Assembly: GCA_902476295.1 (NCBI GenBank)
Contig: CABSDC010000028.1
Span: forward strand, 1 to 27,710
Direction of reading: 5' to 3'
DNA length: 27,710 nt
From: SFTJ01 sp905210415
Lineage (GTDB): Bacteria; Bacteroidota; Bacteroidia; Bacteroidales; Muribaculaceae
Part shown: one piece after another, positions 7,960-15,848 of the stretch
How positions within the stretch are numbered: position 1 is the stretch's first letter
How the letters are laid out: each line of letters begins with the position of its first letter
Program-made: the position numbers and the translations under genes
Notes under the pieces: generated by a model
The model's database searches: none
Seen by the model: the letters and a program-made list of their open reading frames with translations, nothing else
What the model was told of the DNA's origin: nothing

Positions 7960-9297
7960 TTATCTTTCTTGAAGCCATTTGAGCATATCAGCCATCATTT
8001 CGGGCGATAGGGTTTGCTCTATGCTGCCATAGTTGGCCGTAGGGGCGTCGCACTGCTGAAACATGTGGTTGAGCGTATCATAATTTTTCAGCGTTAGGCG
8101 TTTGCCACCGTAGCAAGCGCTCAACACAGCAGCATTGGCCTCGGCATTCACTTGCACATCGTGCTTGCCATATAATGCAAATATTGGTTGGCGCAGCATT
8201 TCGATGTGTTCGGCTGGATTGTAGCGAACGAAATTGATAAACCATGGTGTGGTGATCACCATTATCTGGCTATTGATTTCCATCATCTCTTGCACCGACG
8301 CACCCTCGGTGAGGATATTGTAAATGCGGCTTTTCATCACGTCTACATCAGCTACGGTGTCGATTGTAGAATATGCTTTCTCCAATCTTTCTATTTTCTC
8401 TTTGCCGAGTGTCACACCATTTGATGCTGCCACATCAATGTTTTGTTGCACCAGCATATCCTTACCCTTAACGGTAGGCGCCGCCAAGGTGGCAATGAAA
8501 TCTACATCCTTAGGATTTTCGGCAGCAAGCATAATGGCAATCTGGCCACCCTCGCTATGCCCTATTATGCCCACTTTCTTCTTATTTATGCCATCCACTG
8601 TGCGCAGATATTTCACTGCGGCAAGTGCATCGTCGGCAAAGTCGCGCGTAGTGGCATCGGGGCTGCATGGCGATGATCCGCCCCCCCCGCGATCGTCATA
8701 TCTGAGCACCGCTATGCCATGGCGTGTGAGATAGTCGGCCAACACAAGAAACGGGCGATGCCCCATAATCTCTTCGTCGCGGTTTTGCTGACCACTACCC
8801 GACACCAATATCACAGCCGTGAAGTTTTTGCCCTTCTCAGGCATAGTGAGTGTGCCGGTGAGCGTGACGTCGCCGTGCGAGAATTTCACCTCGCGTTGCT
8901 CATAAGTATATGGAGGTTGTGGAGTCTGCGGACGTGTTAGATATGGATTCTTATCAACAAAACTCAATTCTATGGGCAGTTGAGCTAATCCCTGGTGAAA
9001 TGTGCCCGACATATTGCCATCATCGCCCACTAAGCCATCTATCAATATGCCCATTCGCTTCACACCCACCGCCACATGATTGTCGGTAATGCTCAGCGTG
9101 TCGCACACTATATTCATAGCCATCTGCTTTGGCGAGTCCATCCACGCATGTTTGCCATCGGCTATGCGCACCACCAACGGCAGTTTAGTGCCAGCCACAT
9201 CAAGTTCGGCTTGCCACTTTCCCACATACTGTGCATTTACTACACCACCTATCGACAACGCACTAAGCACTGCCAACGCTATTTTTCTTATCATCAT
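7960..9297 (-). CDS. Secreted alpha/beta hydrolase (S9/S33-like esterase or peptidase)
   Basis: A 445-residue exported protein. An N-terminal signal peptide (MIRKIALAVLSALSIGGVVNAQ) is followed by a beta-rich domain (about 24-130) common in Bacteroidetes members, then an alpha/beta hydrolase. The nucleophile elbow is GHSEGG (Ser248), an oxyanion-type loop is LVSGSGQQNRDE (about 164-175), the acid is probably Asp380 (YGKHD) and the His is probably His411 (LNHMFQ). The YDDRG motif (200-204) is present and runs into Gly-Gly-Gly encoded by eight consecutive C on the top strand. The substrate is unknown. It starts 17 bp after the cytidine deaminase stop and is probably co-transcribed with it. Confidence 0.88.
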   Translation of the reverse strand: MMIRKIALAVLSALSIGGVVNAQYVGKWQAELDVAGTKLPLVVRIADGKHAWMDSPKQMAMNIVCDTLSITDNHVAVGVKRMGILIDGLVGDDGNMSGTFHQGLAQLPIELSFVDKNPYLTRPQTPQPPYTYEQREVKFSHGDVTLTGTLTMPEKGKNFTAVILVSGSGQQNRDEEIMGHRPFLVLADYLTRHGIAVLRYDDRGGGGSSPCSPDATTRDFADDALAAVKYLRTVDGINKKKVGIIGHSEGGQIAIMLAAENPKDVDFIATLAAPTVKGKDMLVQQNIDVAASNGVTLGKEKIERLEKAYSTIDTVADVDVMKSRIYNILTEGASVQEMMEINSQIMVITTPWFINFVRYNPAEHIEMLRQPIFALYGKHDVQVNAEANAAVLSACYGGKRLTLKNYDTLNHMFQQCDAPTANYGSIEQTLSPEMMADMLKWLQER

Positions 9298-9314
9298 ATA
9301 CTAATGTTTTTTCT

Positions 9315-9785
9315 TTAAAATTCCACAAAACTCAGTGGCATAAGATCCTTGATGCTCTTGAGCACATACACCTCTTCCCTGCCACAGAGAATTATCTCGA
9401 TTGGTTGATGGCTGATGGTCTCATATTCAAGAATCGCTTGTCGGCAATGGCCACATGGCGACACCGGAGTGCTCACAAAATCACCGTTGGTAAATGCGGC
9501 TATAGCCAGGCGTTTTATAGCCACACCAGGATAGTTGGCGCCAGCATAAAAAAGCACACTGCGCTCGGCACATGTGCCGGCTGTGAAAGCAGCGTTTTCC
9601 TGATTGGCTCCTGTGAGTATCTCACCGTTTTCGAGTTGTAGAGCCGCTCCCACTTGGAAGTGGCTGTAAGGGGAATATGAGCGGCTTGTGGCTTCACGCG
9701 CCTTTTCTGCAAGAATTTTATGTTCTTCACTTAACTCATTATAAGAGTAAACCGCTATCTTTGTAGTTATATTTAATTCTTTCAT
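9315..9785 (-). CDS. cdd: Cytidine deaminase
   Basis: Deaminates cytidine and deoxycytidine to uridine forms in pyrimidine salvage. The start at 9785 gives 156 aa (MKELNITTK); the longer frame adds eight unconserved residues. Signatures: SPYSHFQVGAAL, GANQENAAFTAGTCAERS (zinc Cys and catalytic Glu in CAE) and SPCGHCRQ (two zinc cysteines). This is the compact homotetramer type. A TATATTTG -7-like element lies at 9807-9814. It is divergent from the glucosaminidase gene (63 bp) and leads an apparent two-gene operon with the secreted hydrolase, with no obvious functional link. Confidence 0.95.
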   Translation of the reverse strand: MKELNITTKIAVYSYNELSEEHKILAEKAREATSRSYSPYSHFQVGAALQLENGEILTGANQENAAFTAGTCAERSVLFYAGANYPGVAIKRLAIAAFTNGDFVSTPVSPCGHCRQAILEYETISHQPIEIILCGREEVYVLKSIKDLMPLSFVEF

Positions 9786-9847
9786 GTAGTAACAATATAT
9801 TTTACGCAAATATATTTATAATTTTTTAAAAAACAGAAACAGCTGTT

Positions 9848-10810
9848 ATGTCTAAGCATTTTTTTTGCACTCTATTATGTTTTTTTGTTGGTTGTACCTT
9901 CATATTTGCCCAACCGCAACGATTATCTGATAAATACATCAATTATATAAAGAAATATTATCCACTCGCCCAACAGCAGCAAAAGATGCACGGCATTCCG
10001 GCAAGCATCACCCTCGCTCAAGGATTGCTTGAGAGCCAATGCGGCGAAAGCCGTCTGGCGAAAGTGGGCAACAACCACTTCGGCATTAAATGCAACGGCT
10101 GGACTGGCGACACCATTCTGAAAGACGACGACAAAATCAACGACTGCTTTCGCCGCTATGCCCGCGCCGAAGACTCTTTCTCTGATCACTCGGCTTTTCT
10201 AAAAAGAAAACGCTATGCTCCCCTTTTTAATCTTAAGAAAGACGACTATGCAGCTTGGGCTCGCACCCTAAAGAAATGCGGCTATGCCACCGACCCTGCT
10301 TATCCCGACAAACTGATACGACTGATTGAAACTTACCAACTTTATAAATACGACAAAAATGAGACTCCCCTATTTGCCGACAATTCAAAAAGCAAAAATA
10401 AAGTTGATACTAAATACACCGATGAAAATATCACCATCAACGACGAGCAACTGGCTACAGAGATTGGCAATGCTCACGTCATTCGCCGGCGTTGGGGTCT
10501 ATATTATATAGTGGCTCATGAGGGCGACACTTTTGCATCGCTCGCCAAAGAACTCAATGTGAAAGAAAAAAATCTGGCTAAATTCAACGATCTTCATAAA
10601 GATGATGCTATAGCACCGGGCGAGACCATCTGGATAGAACAGAAAGAGAAGGAAGCAGCCATGGGCAACAATCAATATACAGCCAAGCAAGGCGACACGC
10701 TCCACTCTATATCGCAATACTACGGCATACGATTGAAAAACCTTGCCAAAATGAATAAACTCAAAGAAAACAGCATTATCACTCCGGGCACAGTGATAAT
10801 ACTTCGATAA
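9848..10810 (+). CDS. Secreted glucosaminidase (GH73) with two LysM domains
   Basis: A 320-residue peptidoglycan hydrolase. The signal peptide covers residues 1-21 (cleavage after IFA). The GH73/FlgJ-type catalytic domain follows, with ITLAQGLLESQCGESRLA, where Glu62 is the likely catalytic acid, then NNHFGIKC and FRRYARAEDSFSDHSAFLKRKRYAPLF, ending near LIETYQLYKYD (about 168). A charged linker leads to two LysM peptidoglycan-binding modules at about 219-263 and 276-319. It is predicted to act in the periplasm on the glycan strand. It is one of only three plus-strand genes in the window and is convergent with the RNA methyltransferase gene, sharing a terminator. Confidence 0.93.
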   Translation: MSKHFFCTLLCFFVGCTFIFAQPQRLSDKYINYIKKYYPLAQQQQKMHGIPASITLAQGLLESQCGESRLAKVGNNHFGIKCNGWTGDTILKDDDKINDCFRRYARAEDSFSDHSAFLKRKRYAPLFNLKKDDYAAWARTLKKCGYATDPAYPDKLIRLIETYQLYKYDKNETPLFADNSKSKNKVDTKYTDENITINDEQLATEIGNAHVIRRRWGLYYIVAHEGDTFASLAKELNVKEKNLAKFNDLHKDDAIAPGETIWIEQKEKEAAMGNNQYTAKQGDTLHSISQYYGIRLKNLAKMNKLKENSIITPGTVIILR

Positions 10811-10817
10811 ACAACAA

Positions 10818-10868
10818 TTACCCCCTATTCAAAATCATCAATGATTAACGAATAGGGGGTAATGATTT
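10818..10868. terminator. Bidirectional terminator between glucosaminidase and methyltransferase genes
   Basis: A perfect 13-bp stem, TTACCCCCTATTC (10818-10830) with GAATAGGGGGTAA (10850-10862), separates two convergent genes. It is 7 bp after the plus-strand stop and 15 bp after the minus-strand stop. The flanks are T-rich, only moderately so on each strand. Confidence 0.8.
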
Positions 10869-10883
10869 TCTTACTATAATAGA

Positions 10884-11423
10884 TTATATTTTCTTCAATG
10901 CTTTGAAAAAATCCCACATCACAATGCCGGCAGTGATGCTCACGTTGAGCGAATGCTTCGTGCCGTATTGTGGCAACTCTATGCAATAGTCGCTGGCATC
11001 CACCACCTGCTGGTTTACGCCCTTCACTTCGTTGCCAAGCACCACGGCATATTTTTCACAACTGTTTATAGTAAATTGTGGAAGACTTATGCTATTATGC
11101 ACTTGCTCTATAGAACATATTTTATAATCTTTGCAACGCAAATCAGAGATGCACTTCATCACATCTTTTTCATACACCCATTCCACCGATTCCTCTGCCC
11201 CGAGTGCAGTCTTGTGAATGTCGGGATGTGGCGGTGTGGCGGTGATGCCGCATAGGCAAATTTTCTCCACTACAAACGCATCGGCAGTGCGAAAAACGCT
11301 GCCAATATTATTAAGGCTACGCACATCATCAAGAACAACTATCAAGGGTATTTTTTCAGTTTCTTTAAACTCCTCGCACGTGATGCGATGAAGCTCAAGC
11401 ATACTTTTTTTCTTATTATCCAT
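10884..11423 (-). CDS. SpoU/TrmH-family RNA 2'-O-methyltransferase
   Basis: A 179-residue SPOUT-class methyltransferase. The three family motifs are present: LDDVRSLNNIGSVFRTADAF (motif 1), YAVVLGNEVKGV (motif 2) and IELPQYGTKHSLNVSITAGIVMWDFF (motif 3, the knot that holds S-adenosylmethionine). The target nucleotide (tRNA or 23S rRNA) cannot be told from the sequence. The length matches the minimal catalytic domain without an N-terminal RNA-binding extension. The upstream side is the 660-base gap proposed here as an origin, and its promoter overlaps the left arm of the inverted repeat there. Confidence 0.92.
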   Translation of the reverse strand: MDNKKKSMLELHRITCEEFKETEKIPLIVVLDDVRSLNNIGSVFRTADAFVVEKICLCGITATPPHPDIHKTALGAEESVEWVYEKDVMKCISDLRCKDYKICSIEQVHNSISLPQFTINSCEKYAVVLGNEVKGVNQQVVDASDYCIELPQYGTKHSLNVSITAGIVMWDFFKALKKI

Positions 11424-11454
11424 CTCTATTTGTAGTGTATTTAAAAATATAGTG

Positions 11455-11485
11455 CAAAGGTAACACTAAATAACTTTATTAACAA
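11455..11485 (-). promoter_or_regulatory. Promoter of the SpoU-family gene
   Basis: On the minus strand TTG (11483-11485), 20 nt, then TACCTTTG (11455-11462). It overlaps the 18-bp inverted repeat arm at 11473-11490 and a DnaA-box-like 9-mer, so binding there could affect this promoter. Confidence 0.6.
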
Positions 11486-11710
11486 CCTGTGAAAAACTCT
11501 GTTGATAACGGAAAATAACTTTTCAAAAAGTTTTAAAAACTTTATTTTCAATTATCAAAACTATTTTTATACTACACCGGCATTCAATATTCCAAAAAAG
11601 TTAGCACTTTTATTTCACTGTTGTTTGCACTGTTTTCACCATAGTAATCAACAACCCAACGGTTGTGAATTTATTAAATGATATAGTTATTAACAGGTTG
11701 TTAATAAAGT
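11473..11710. repeat. Perfect 18-bp inverted repeat, 202-bp spacing
   Basis: ACTTTATTAACAACCTGT at 11473-11490 is the exact reverse complement of 11693-11710. Each arm contains a TTATTAACA 9-mer. A smaller perfect hairpin, ACAACC-N4-GGTTGT, lies between them at 11651-11666. Confidence 0.9.
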
Positions 11711-12086
11711 ATACATTTACATATTATTCAACAATTTACGACGTAATAATATGTTGATAACCATGTTTACCGACAGAAACAACTTAATATGCAAGAAAAT
11801 CAGTAAAAAGATATTGTATAGTTTCAACAGACTAATATAATCAGTAGTTTTAAAGAGAAAAATAAAAATTAAAACAAAATTATCTTATATATCTATGTTG
11901 TTTAAAAACGTAGTTGTCCATAGTAGTTCTTTACCTACTATTGCTATGAGATGATAATGTGATGTTGAGATTTCAACAACTTTGAAGATGTGATATTGTT
12001 TATGGAATTTGTATAAAACTTAATGAAAAATTTGCTTTAAAACAGGGTGAAGTTTTTCTCACTTGCCCAGTGTGAAGCTCTGGAAT

Positions 12087-12710
12087 TCATTTGCCGAAAA
12101 TGCCGCTTGTGTTGGCAATGATTGTGGCCAAAAGATCGTCGGCTGAGATGCCAAGTGTGAGCGCCACTTTGGTTGCTATGTCGTGGATGGAAAGTGCCGA
12201 CTCGTCGGTCTCTATGAGCAGGAGATTTTTGGGTGTTAGCAGAAGCGATTGTTCATTGTAGTGTTCGCCATAAGAAATGTAGAAACCCTCGCTGATGAGC
12301 GAATGCAATATCGATGGTTTGCCACGAAATCCGTGTATAATCCAAGGTTGCTTTGCCGAGCATCGCCGATGCATAGTGATTATTTCCTGCCAGGCACGAG
12401 TGCAGTGTATGATAAGGGGCAATTGCAGATACTCCGACAATTCTATATGGCTTGAGAAAACACTCTTCTGCAATTCGAGAGAAGTGGGTATAAGACGGTC
12501 GATGCCGCACTCCCCTATTGCCATCACATTTCGGTTACTTTCAATATTGTTGAATAGAGAAGAAATAAGCCCGTCTGAGGCGTTATCTATCCACCAAGGG
12601 TGTAATCCTACGGAATAGGCAAAAGAAGGCTTAAAATCAATTTTTGAGTGTGTGAAATTGATTATTGAGTGTTCTCGCTGGTGATGTGTGTGGCAGTCGA
12701 TGATTTTCAT
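12087..12710 (-). CDS. TatD-family metal-dependent hydrolase
   Basis: A 207-residue protein from the start at 12710 (MKIIDCHTHH); the 22 extra residues of the longer frame have no family match and would run over the yidD stop. Metal ligands of the TatD barrel are visible: H7 and H9 (HTH), E67 (GECGID), H102 (IIHCTRAW), H126 (IHGFRG) and D169 (ETDES). TatD enzymes are reported as Mg-dependent DNases or quality-control hydrolases. This one is clearly shorter than the usual 255-265 aa, as in other Bacteroidetes members. It closes an rnpA-yidD-tatD cluster, 16 bp after yidD. Confidence 0.85.
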   Translation of the reverse strand: MKIIDCHTHHQREHSIINFTHSKIDFKPSFAYSVGLHPWWIDNASDGLISSLFNNIESNRNVMAIGECGIDRLIPTSLELQKSVFSSHIELSEYLQLPLIIHCTRAWQEIITMHRRCSAKQPWIIHGFRGKPSILHSLISEGFYISYGEHYNEQSLLLTPKNLLLIETDESALSIHDIATKVALTLGISADDLLATIIANTSGIFGK

Positions 12711-12726
12711 TGTGGAGAATGTGATA

Positions 12727-12948
12727 TTAAGGCACCGGATCATATCCGCTGCCACCCCATGGATTGCATCGCACAATGCGCTTCAGAGCGAGCCAGAGCC
12801 CCTTAATAGGGCCGTGCTTGATGATTGCTTGTATGGCATATTCGCTGCATGTGGGCGTAAAGCGACAGCATGGCGGAAACAAAGGCGATATGCATTTGCG
12901 ATAAACCTTGATGGGCAGTATTAGTAGTGTGGAAAGTATGTTTTTCAT
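12727..12948 (-). CDS. yidD: Membrane protein insertion efficiency factor YidD
   Basis: A 73-residue protein from the ATG at 12948 (MKNILSTLLILPIKVYRKCISP). The YidD signature is complete: CRFTPTCSEYAIQAI, GPIKGLWLALKRIVRCNPWGGSGYDPVP. YidD acts at the inner membrane alongside YidC; the N-terminal amphipathic helix probably attaches it there. The 18 upstream codons of the longer frame are not conserved. It sits 22 bp after rnpA, the classical arrangement. Confidence 0.95.
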   Translation of the reverse strand: MKNILSTLLILPIKVYRKCISPLFPPCCRFTPTCSEYAIQAIIKHGPIKGLWLALKRIVRCNPWGGSGYDPVP

Positions 12949-12970
12949 ACAGATATGCGCATTGATGATA

Positions 12971-13366
12971 TTATTTGCTCTTATCGGCAATGGTGCTTGC
13001 AAGGTTGGTGAGTGCTTGCTTCATCTTAGCTTCTATGATGCTATAGTCGGTGATGCGGTCGCCTATGAAGACGATGGCAATTGATACCGACTTATTGCAT
13101 TGGCGCAAAGTGGGCAGCAACAGGTCGCGATTGAGGCGATAAGCCTCGCGTATGCGACGGCGCATGAGCACACGGTCTACGGCGTGATGGAATGTGCGTT
13201 TAGGCACTGATATGAAGAATTGTGCCGGTGTGCCTTGGTTGTCGCTGATGTTGTAGATCAAACGCAGCGGATACGACTTGATGGAATTGTTTTTAGAAGC
13301 AAAAATCTGGTCGATGAGTTTTCTGCTGCATAGTTTTTCGTATTTATATAGTCGTAGTCCTTTCAT
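12971..13366 (-). CDS. rnpA: Ribonuclease P protein component
   Basis: The protein subunit that assists the RNase P RNA in trimming tRNA 5' leaders. The start at 13366 gives 131 aa (MKGLRLYKYEKLCSRKLIDQIF). The family core is present: FFISVPKRTFHHAVDRVLMRRRIREAYRLNR, containing the basic RNR helix that contacts RNA. The upstream 17 codons of the longer frame are rejected as unconserved. rpmH, usually upstream of rnpA, is not here; hemD and a terminator precede it, so rnpA must have its own promoter in the 13367-13400 region, where no consensus is convincing. Confidence 0.93.
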   Translation of the reverse strand: MKGLRLYKYEKLCSRKLIDQIFASKNNSIKSYPLRLIYNISDNQGTPAQFFISVPKRTFHHAVDRVLMRRRIREAYRLNRDLLLPTLRQCNKSVSIAIVFIGDRITDYSIIEAKMKQALTNLASTIADKSK

Positions 13367-13390
13367 AAGAAATTGTAATTTGAGTGGAAA

Positions 13391-13430
13391 GGTAGAAAAA
13401 AATGGGGACATCTGCATTATAGATGTCCCT
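13391..13430 (-). terminator. Terminator between hemD and rnpA
   Basis: GGGACATCT (13405-13413) pairs with AGATGTCCC (13421-13429) over a 7-nt loop. On the minus strand it is followed by ATTTTTTT. It lies about 33 bp after the hemD stop. Confidence 0.85.
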
Positions 13431-13462
13431 AAATTTATGTTTTTTGAGAAAAAAGTGTTTGA

Positions 13463-14209
13463 TTACTTTTTCTTTTGATCTTTCTTGATGATGTTTTCGA
13501 GTGCGCCTGTGATAGAAGGACAATCAGGAGTTGGTTCGAAATCGAGGTGGAAACCTGCTTCTTCTATTGCTTTCTTAGTGGCACTGCCCATGCAACCAAG
13601 CTTGATGTCGCCTTGCTTGAAGTCTGGGAAGTTTTTGATGAGCGACTTGATACCAGAAGGAGTGAAGAAAATGATTGCGTCGAAATCAAATGGTTCGTCC
13701 TTAGAGAAGTCGTTGCTAACTGTGCGATACATCACAGCACGTGTGATATCAACACCCACATTGTCGAGAACCGCTTCCTTCATGGTGTGTACGTCAGACA
13801 CAGGGAACAAGAATTTTTCTTTCTTGTGCTTTTCCATAATTGGAATGAGGTCGTCGATAAGATTGCTTTCTGTATGGAAAATTTTTCTCTTGCGATAGAC
13901 GATATATTTTTGCAGATAGTGGGCTACAGTCTCGCTAACGCAGAAATACTTCATAGTATCTGGAATTTCCAAGCGCAATTCTTCAGCCAAACGGAAATAA
14001 TTGTCTATTGCCTTCTTTGCTGTGAAAATCACTGCAGTGTAATCGAGAATAGAAATTTTTTGTTGACGAAATTCCTTAGATGAAAGACCTTCTACTTTGA
14101 TAAATGGACGGAATACAATCTCCACACCGTATTTGTTTTCTATGTCAAAATAGGGAGATTTTTCAGAAGTTGGCTTTGGTTGTGATACTAAAATTTTTTT
14201 TATACTCAC
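13463..14209 (-). CDS. hemD: Uroporphyrinogen-III synthase
   Basis: A 248-residue protein matching the two-lobed HemD fold that cyclises hydroxymethylbilane in tetrapyrrole synthesis. Visible family features: the N-terminal ILVSQPKP strand, IFTAKKAIDNYF in lobe one, YFCVSETVAHYLQKYI at the hinge, FLFPVSD, the YRTV strand, IIFFTPSGIKSLIKNF and LGCMGSATKKAIEEAGF. The sequence is weakly conserved in this family, so the assignment also leans on context: directly downstream of a DUF4271 membrane protein (13-bp gap), an arrangement typical of Bacteroidetes. The lysine-rich tail is not diagnostic. Many Bacteroidales lack other heme genes, so actual heme synthesis is unproven. Confidence 0.85.
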   Translation of the reverse strand: MSIKKILVSQPKPTSEKSPYFDIENKYGVEIVFRPFIKVEGLSSKEFRQQKISILDYTAVIFTAKKAIDNYFRLAEELRLEIPDTMKYFCVSETVAHYLQKYIVYRKRKIFHTESNLIDDLIPIMEKHKKEKFLFPVSDVHTMKEAVLDNVGVDITRAVMYRTVSNDFSKDEPFDFDAIIFFTPSGIKSLIKNFPDFKQGDIKLGCMGSATKKAIEEAGFHLDFEPTPDCPSITGALENIIKKDQKKK

Positions 14210-14222
14210 AATTATTGAAATT

Positions 14223-15092
14223 TTAAATTGTCGAAAATATTAAAACGATGCCGCTGTTAATTATCAGTAACGGCACTATTTCACCACTGCAAAGGTACAA
14301 AATAAAATAGAAAATTGAGGTATAATTGGTGTAAAAAATACGAAATCCCTTAATTATAAATGTAATTCTGCACAAAAAGTAAAGAAAAACAAACAAACTT
14401 ATAAACGTGTGAGCATAAGTGGGATATACCAGCAGGAGTATCACAATAGGTGTGAGTAAAATGCCCAACAACGCTTGTGAGGCGTTGAATCCCTTGATGA
14501 GAAGCGTTGTGTTTGTTTTAGTTGCGAAAACATAGCCGAGCATCAGGTAGGCTGAGAGCTGCAGCAGATAGAATGCTGCCATCATGGCTATGAATGTGAT
14601 GATATATGTAAAGATGTTGCTTGTATGCAGCATCGATGGATAATACACCGTAATGGCACAGTTGATGAGTATGCCCTCCATAATGCAGGTGTTGGCTATG
14701 AGTGCTATCAGGGTGATGAATTCGTTGACGGTGTTGTGATCTTCAAACACGTTGTCGCGCTTCTTGATTGAGAAGAGGTTTTTCTTGAAATTGTCTACGT
14801 ATTTAAATCCTTTGCGCAGGCTCATTGTCACGAAAAACATGGCAAGCAGAAACATGGTCATAGTGCCGGTGTCGTGCAACGGGCTTGGCAGATAGTTTTC
14901 GCTTTGTTCGCCAGATGGCACTGTGAGCAGATTGCTGTCGTGCATGCTCGCTATCACACTATCGTGTTCGCACGAATTGTTGAATCCATTCACATATTTT
15001 GGTTGATAGTAATGTTTCACCACACTATCAGCCGCGCCGGCAGCGGTGCTGTCGGTGGCAAGCGTGTTACTATTTATGTTGTCGGCCTTCAC
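14223..15092 (-). CDS. DUF4271 integral membrane protein
   Basis: A 289-residue protein. A soluble N-terminal part (about 1-75) is followed by several hydrophobic segments, about 77-92, 127-148, 158-185, 205-225, 228-245 and 258-289. The C-terminal FYFILYLCSGEIVPLLII matches the conserved end of DUF4271. The function is unknown. It lies between a LOG-family gene (6-bp gap) and hemD (13-bp gap), so the three form a tight operon. A role with hemD is suggested only by conserved adjacency. Confidence 0.82.
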   Translation of the reverse strand: MKADNINSNTLATDSTAAGAADSVVKHYYQPKYVNGFNNSCEHDSVIASMHDSNLLTVPSGEQSENYLPSPLHDTGTMTMFLLAMFFVTMSLRKGFKYVDNFKKNLFSIKKRDNVFEDHNTVNEFITLIALIANTCIMEGILINCAITVYYPSMLHTSNIFTYIITFIAMMAAFYLLQLSAYLMLGYVFATKTNTTLLIKGFNASQALLGILLTPIVILLLVYPTYAHTFISLFVFLYFLCRITFIIKGFRIFYTNYTSIFYFILYLCSGEIVPLLIINSGIVLIFSTI

Positions 15093-15098
15093 TAATAC

Positions 15099-15686
15099 TT
15101 ATAATTTGCTTTCTACTGCGTTAGGAGAGTTCTCGTCGTAATTGTTGATAAAATCCACCACTTCTTGCACTGTTGAAGCCACATGCCAAAGCGATTGGTG
15201 AGAATGCTTCATAAACCTTTCGTTGATGCAATGATTGAGTTGCTTGAGAAGGTCGTCGTAGAAATGGTTGATATTAAAAATAATCAATGGCTTGGAGTAG
15301 AGCGATAGTTGCTTCCATGTGATGATTTCCATCAGTTCCTCAAGGGTGCCGCAACCGCCAGGCATGGCTATAGAGCAAGCACTCATCTGAGCCATGGTGT
15401 GCTTGCGCTCGTGCATATCGGCTGTGGCAATGATTTGGCTTAGGCGGCTGTATTGCCATCCGTGATCTATCATAAACTGTGGTATCACGCCCACGGCTTT
15501 TGCTCCGGCATCAAGAAAGCCATCGCTCACGGCGCGCATCACGCCAGCGCTGCCGGCACCGTTGATGCAGTTCCAGCCCAGTTGTGCCAGGCTTTGTCCG
15601 AGTTGGTAAGCCGACGTCTTATATACATCAGCGATGTTGTCGCTTGATGCACCATACACGCATATATATCGTTCATTACTATTCAT
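15099..15686 (-). CDS. LOG-family (Rossmann fold, TIGR00730-type) nucleoside phosphate hydrolase
   Basis: A 195-residue cytosolic protein. It carries the LOG signatures: NGAGSAGVM (42-50), MHERKHTM (91-98) and PGGCGTLEE (109-117), which form the nucleotide-binding and catalytic site of enzymes that cleave (cytokinin) nucleoside 5'-monophosphates to base and ribose phosphate. Bacterial homologues are often called lysine decarboxylase-like, which is a misnomer. It is the first gene of the LOG-DUF4271-hemD operon. A TAACTTTG -7 element (15695-15702) lies just upstream of the ATG, with a TTTG at non-standard spacing. Confidence 0.9.
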   Translation of the reverse strand: MNSNERYICVYGASSDNIADVYKTSAYQLGQSLAQLGWNCINGAGSAGVMRAVSDGFLDAGAKAVGVIPQFMIDHGWQYSRLSQIIATADMHERKHTMAQMSACSIAMPGGCGTLEELMEIITWKQLSLYSKPLIIFNINHFYDDLLKQLNHCINERFMKHSHQSLWHVASTVQEVVDFINNYDENSPNAVESKL

Positions 15687-15769
15687 AATGAGTGCAAAGT
15701 TACTTATTTTTTATTTCAAAAACCTTAATTACTCCGCAAGAAATATCAAATCAACAAAATTGGGCAAAT

Positions 15770-15804
15770 AAAAAAGCAGTGAACCGGGTTGGGTCCACTG
15801 CCTT
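15770..15804 (-). terminator. Terminator of the secG operon
   Basis: Arms 15776-15785 and 15792-15801 pair with one G-T wobble. On the minus strand they are followed by TTTTTTATTTG. It lies about 48 bp after the secG stop. Confidence 0.85.
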
Positions 15805-15848
15805 GTTTTAATGCTTTTATGTCAACTTCAAAAACGTTGGTTTTGAAA

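Larger units (their letters stand above)
11424..12086. other. Candidate chromosomal replication origin (oriC), gene-free AT-rich region
   Basis: No credible gene is present in 660 bases. DnaA-box-like 9-mers occur on both strands: TTTTTCACA (minus strand, 11488-11496, fits TTWTNCACA), TTATCAACA (minus, 11500-11508 and 11752-11760) and TTATTAACA (plus 11476-11484 and 11687-11695, minus 11699-11707). A very AT-rich stretch at about 11850-11895 could be the unwinding element. Hand-counted lines show C>=G on the top strand to the left and G>C to the right. Replication genes recF, dciA and dnaX lie within 8 kb, and rnpA-yidD on the other side. No dnaA gene is in the window. The call is an inference from these signals. 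Confidence 0.55.

Noticed and set aside
13475..14083. 202-codon plus-strand frame
   Set aside because: Antisense shadow of hemD.
14290..14297. Internal hemD promoter (TACCTTTG on the minus strand)
   Set aside because: It falls in codons for the conserved YLCSGE segment of DUF4271 and has no TTTG at the right spacing, so it is most likely chance.
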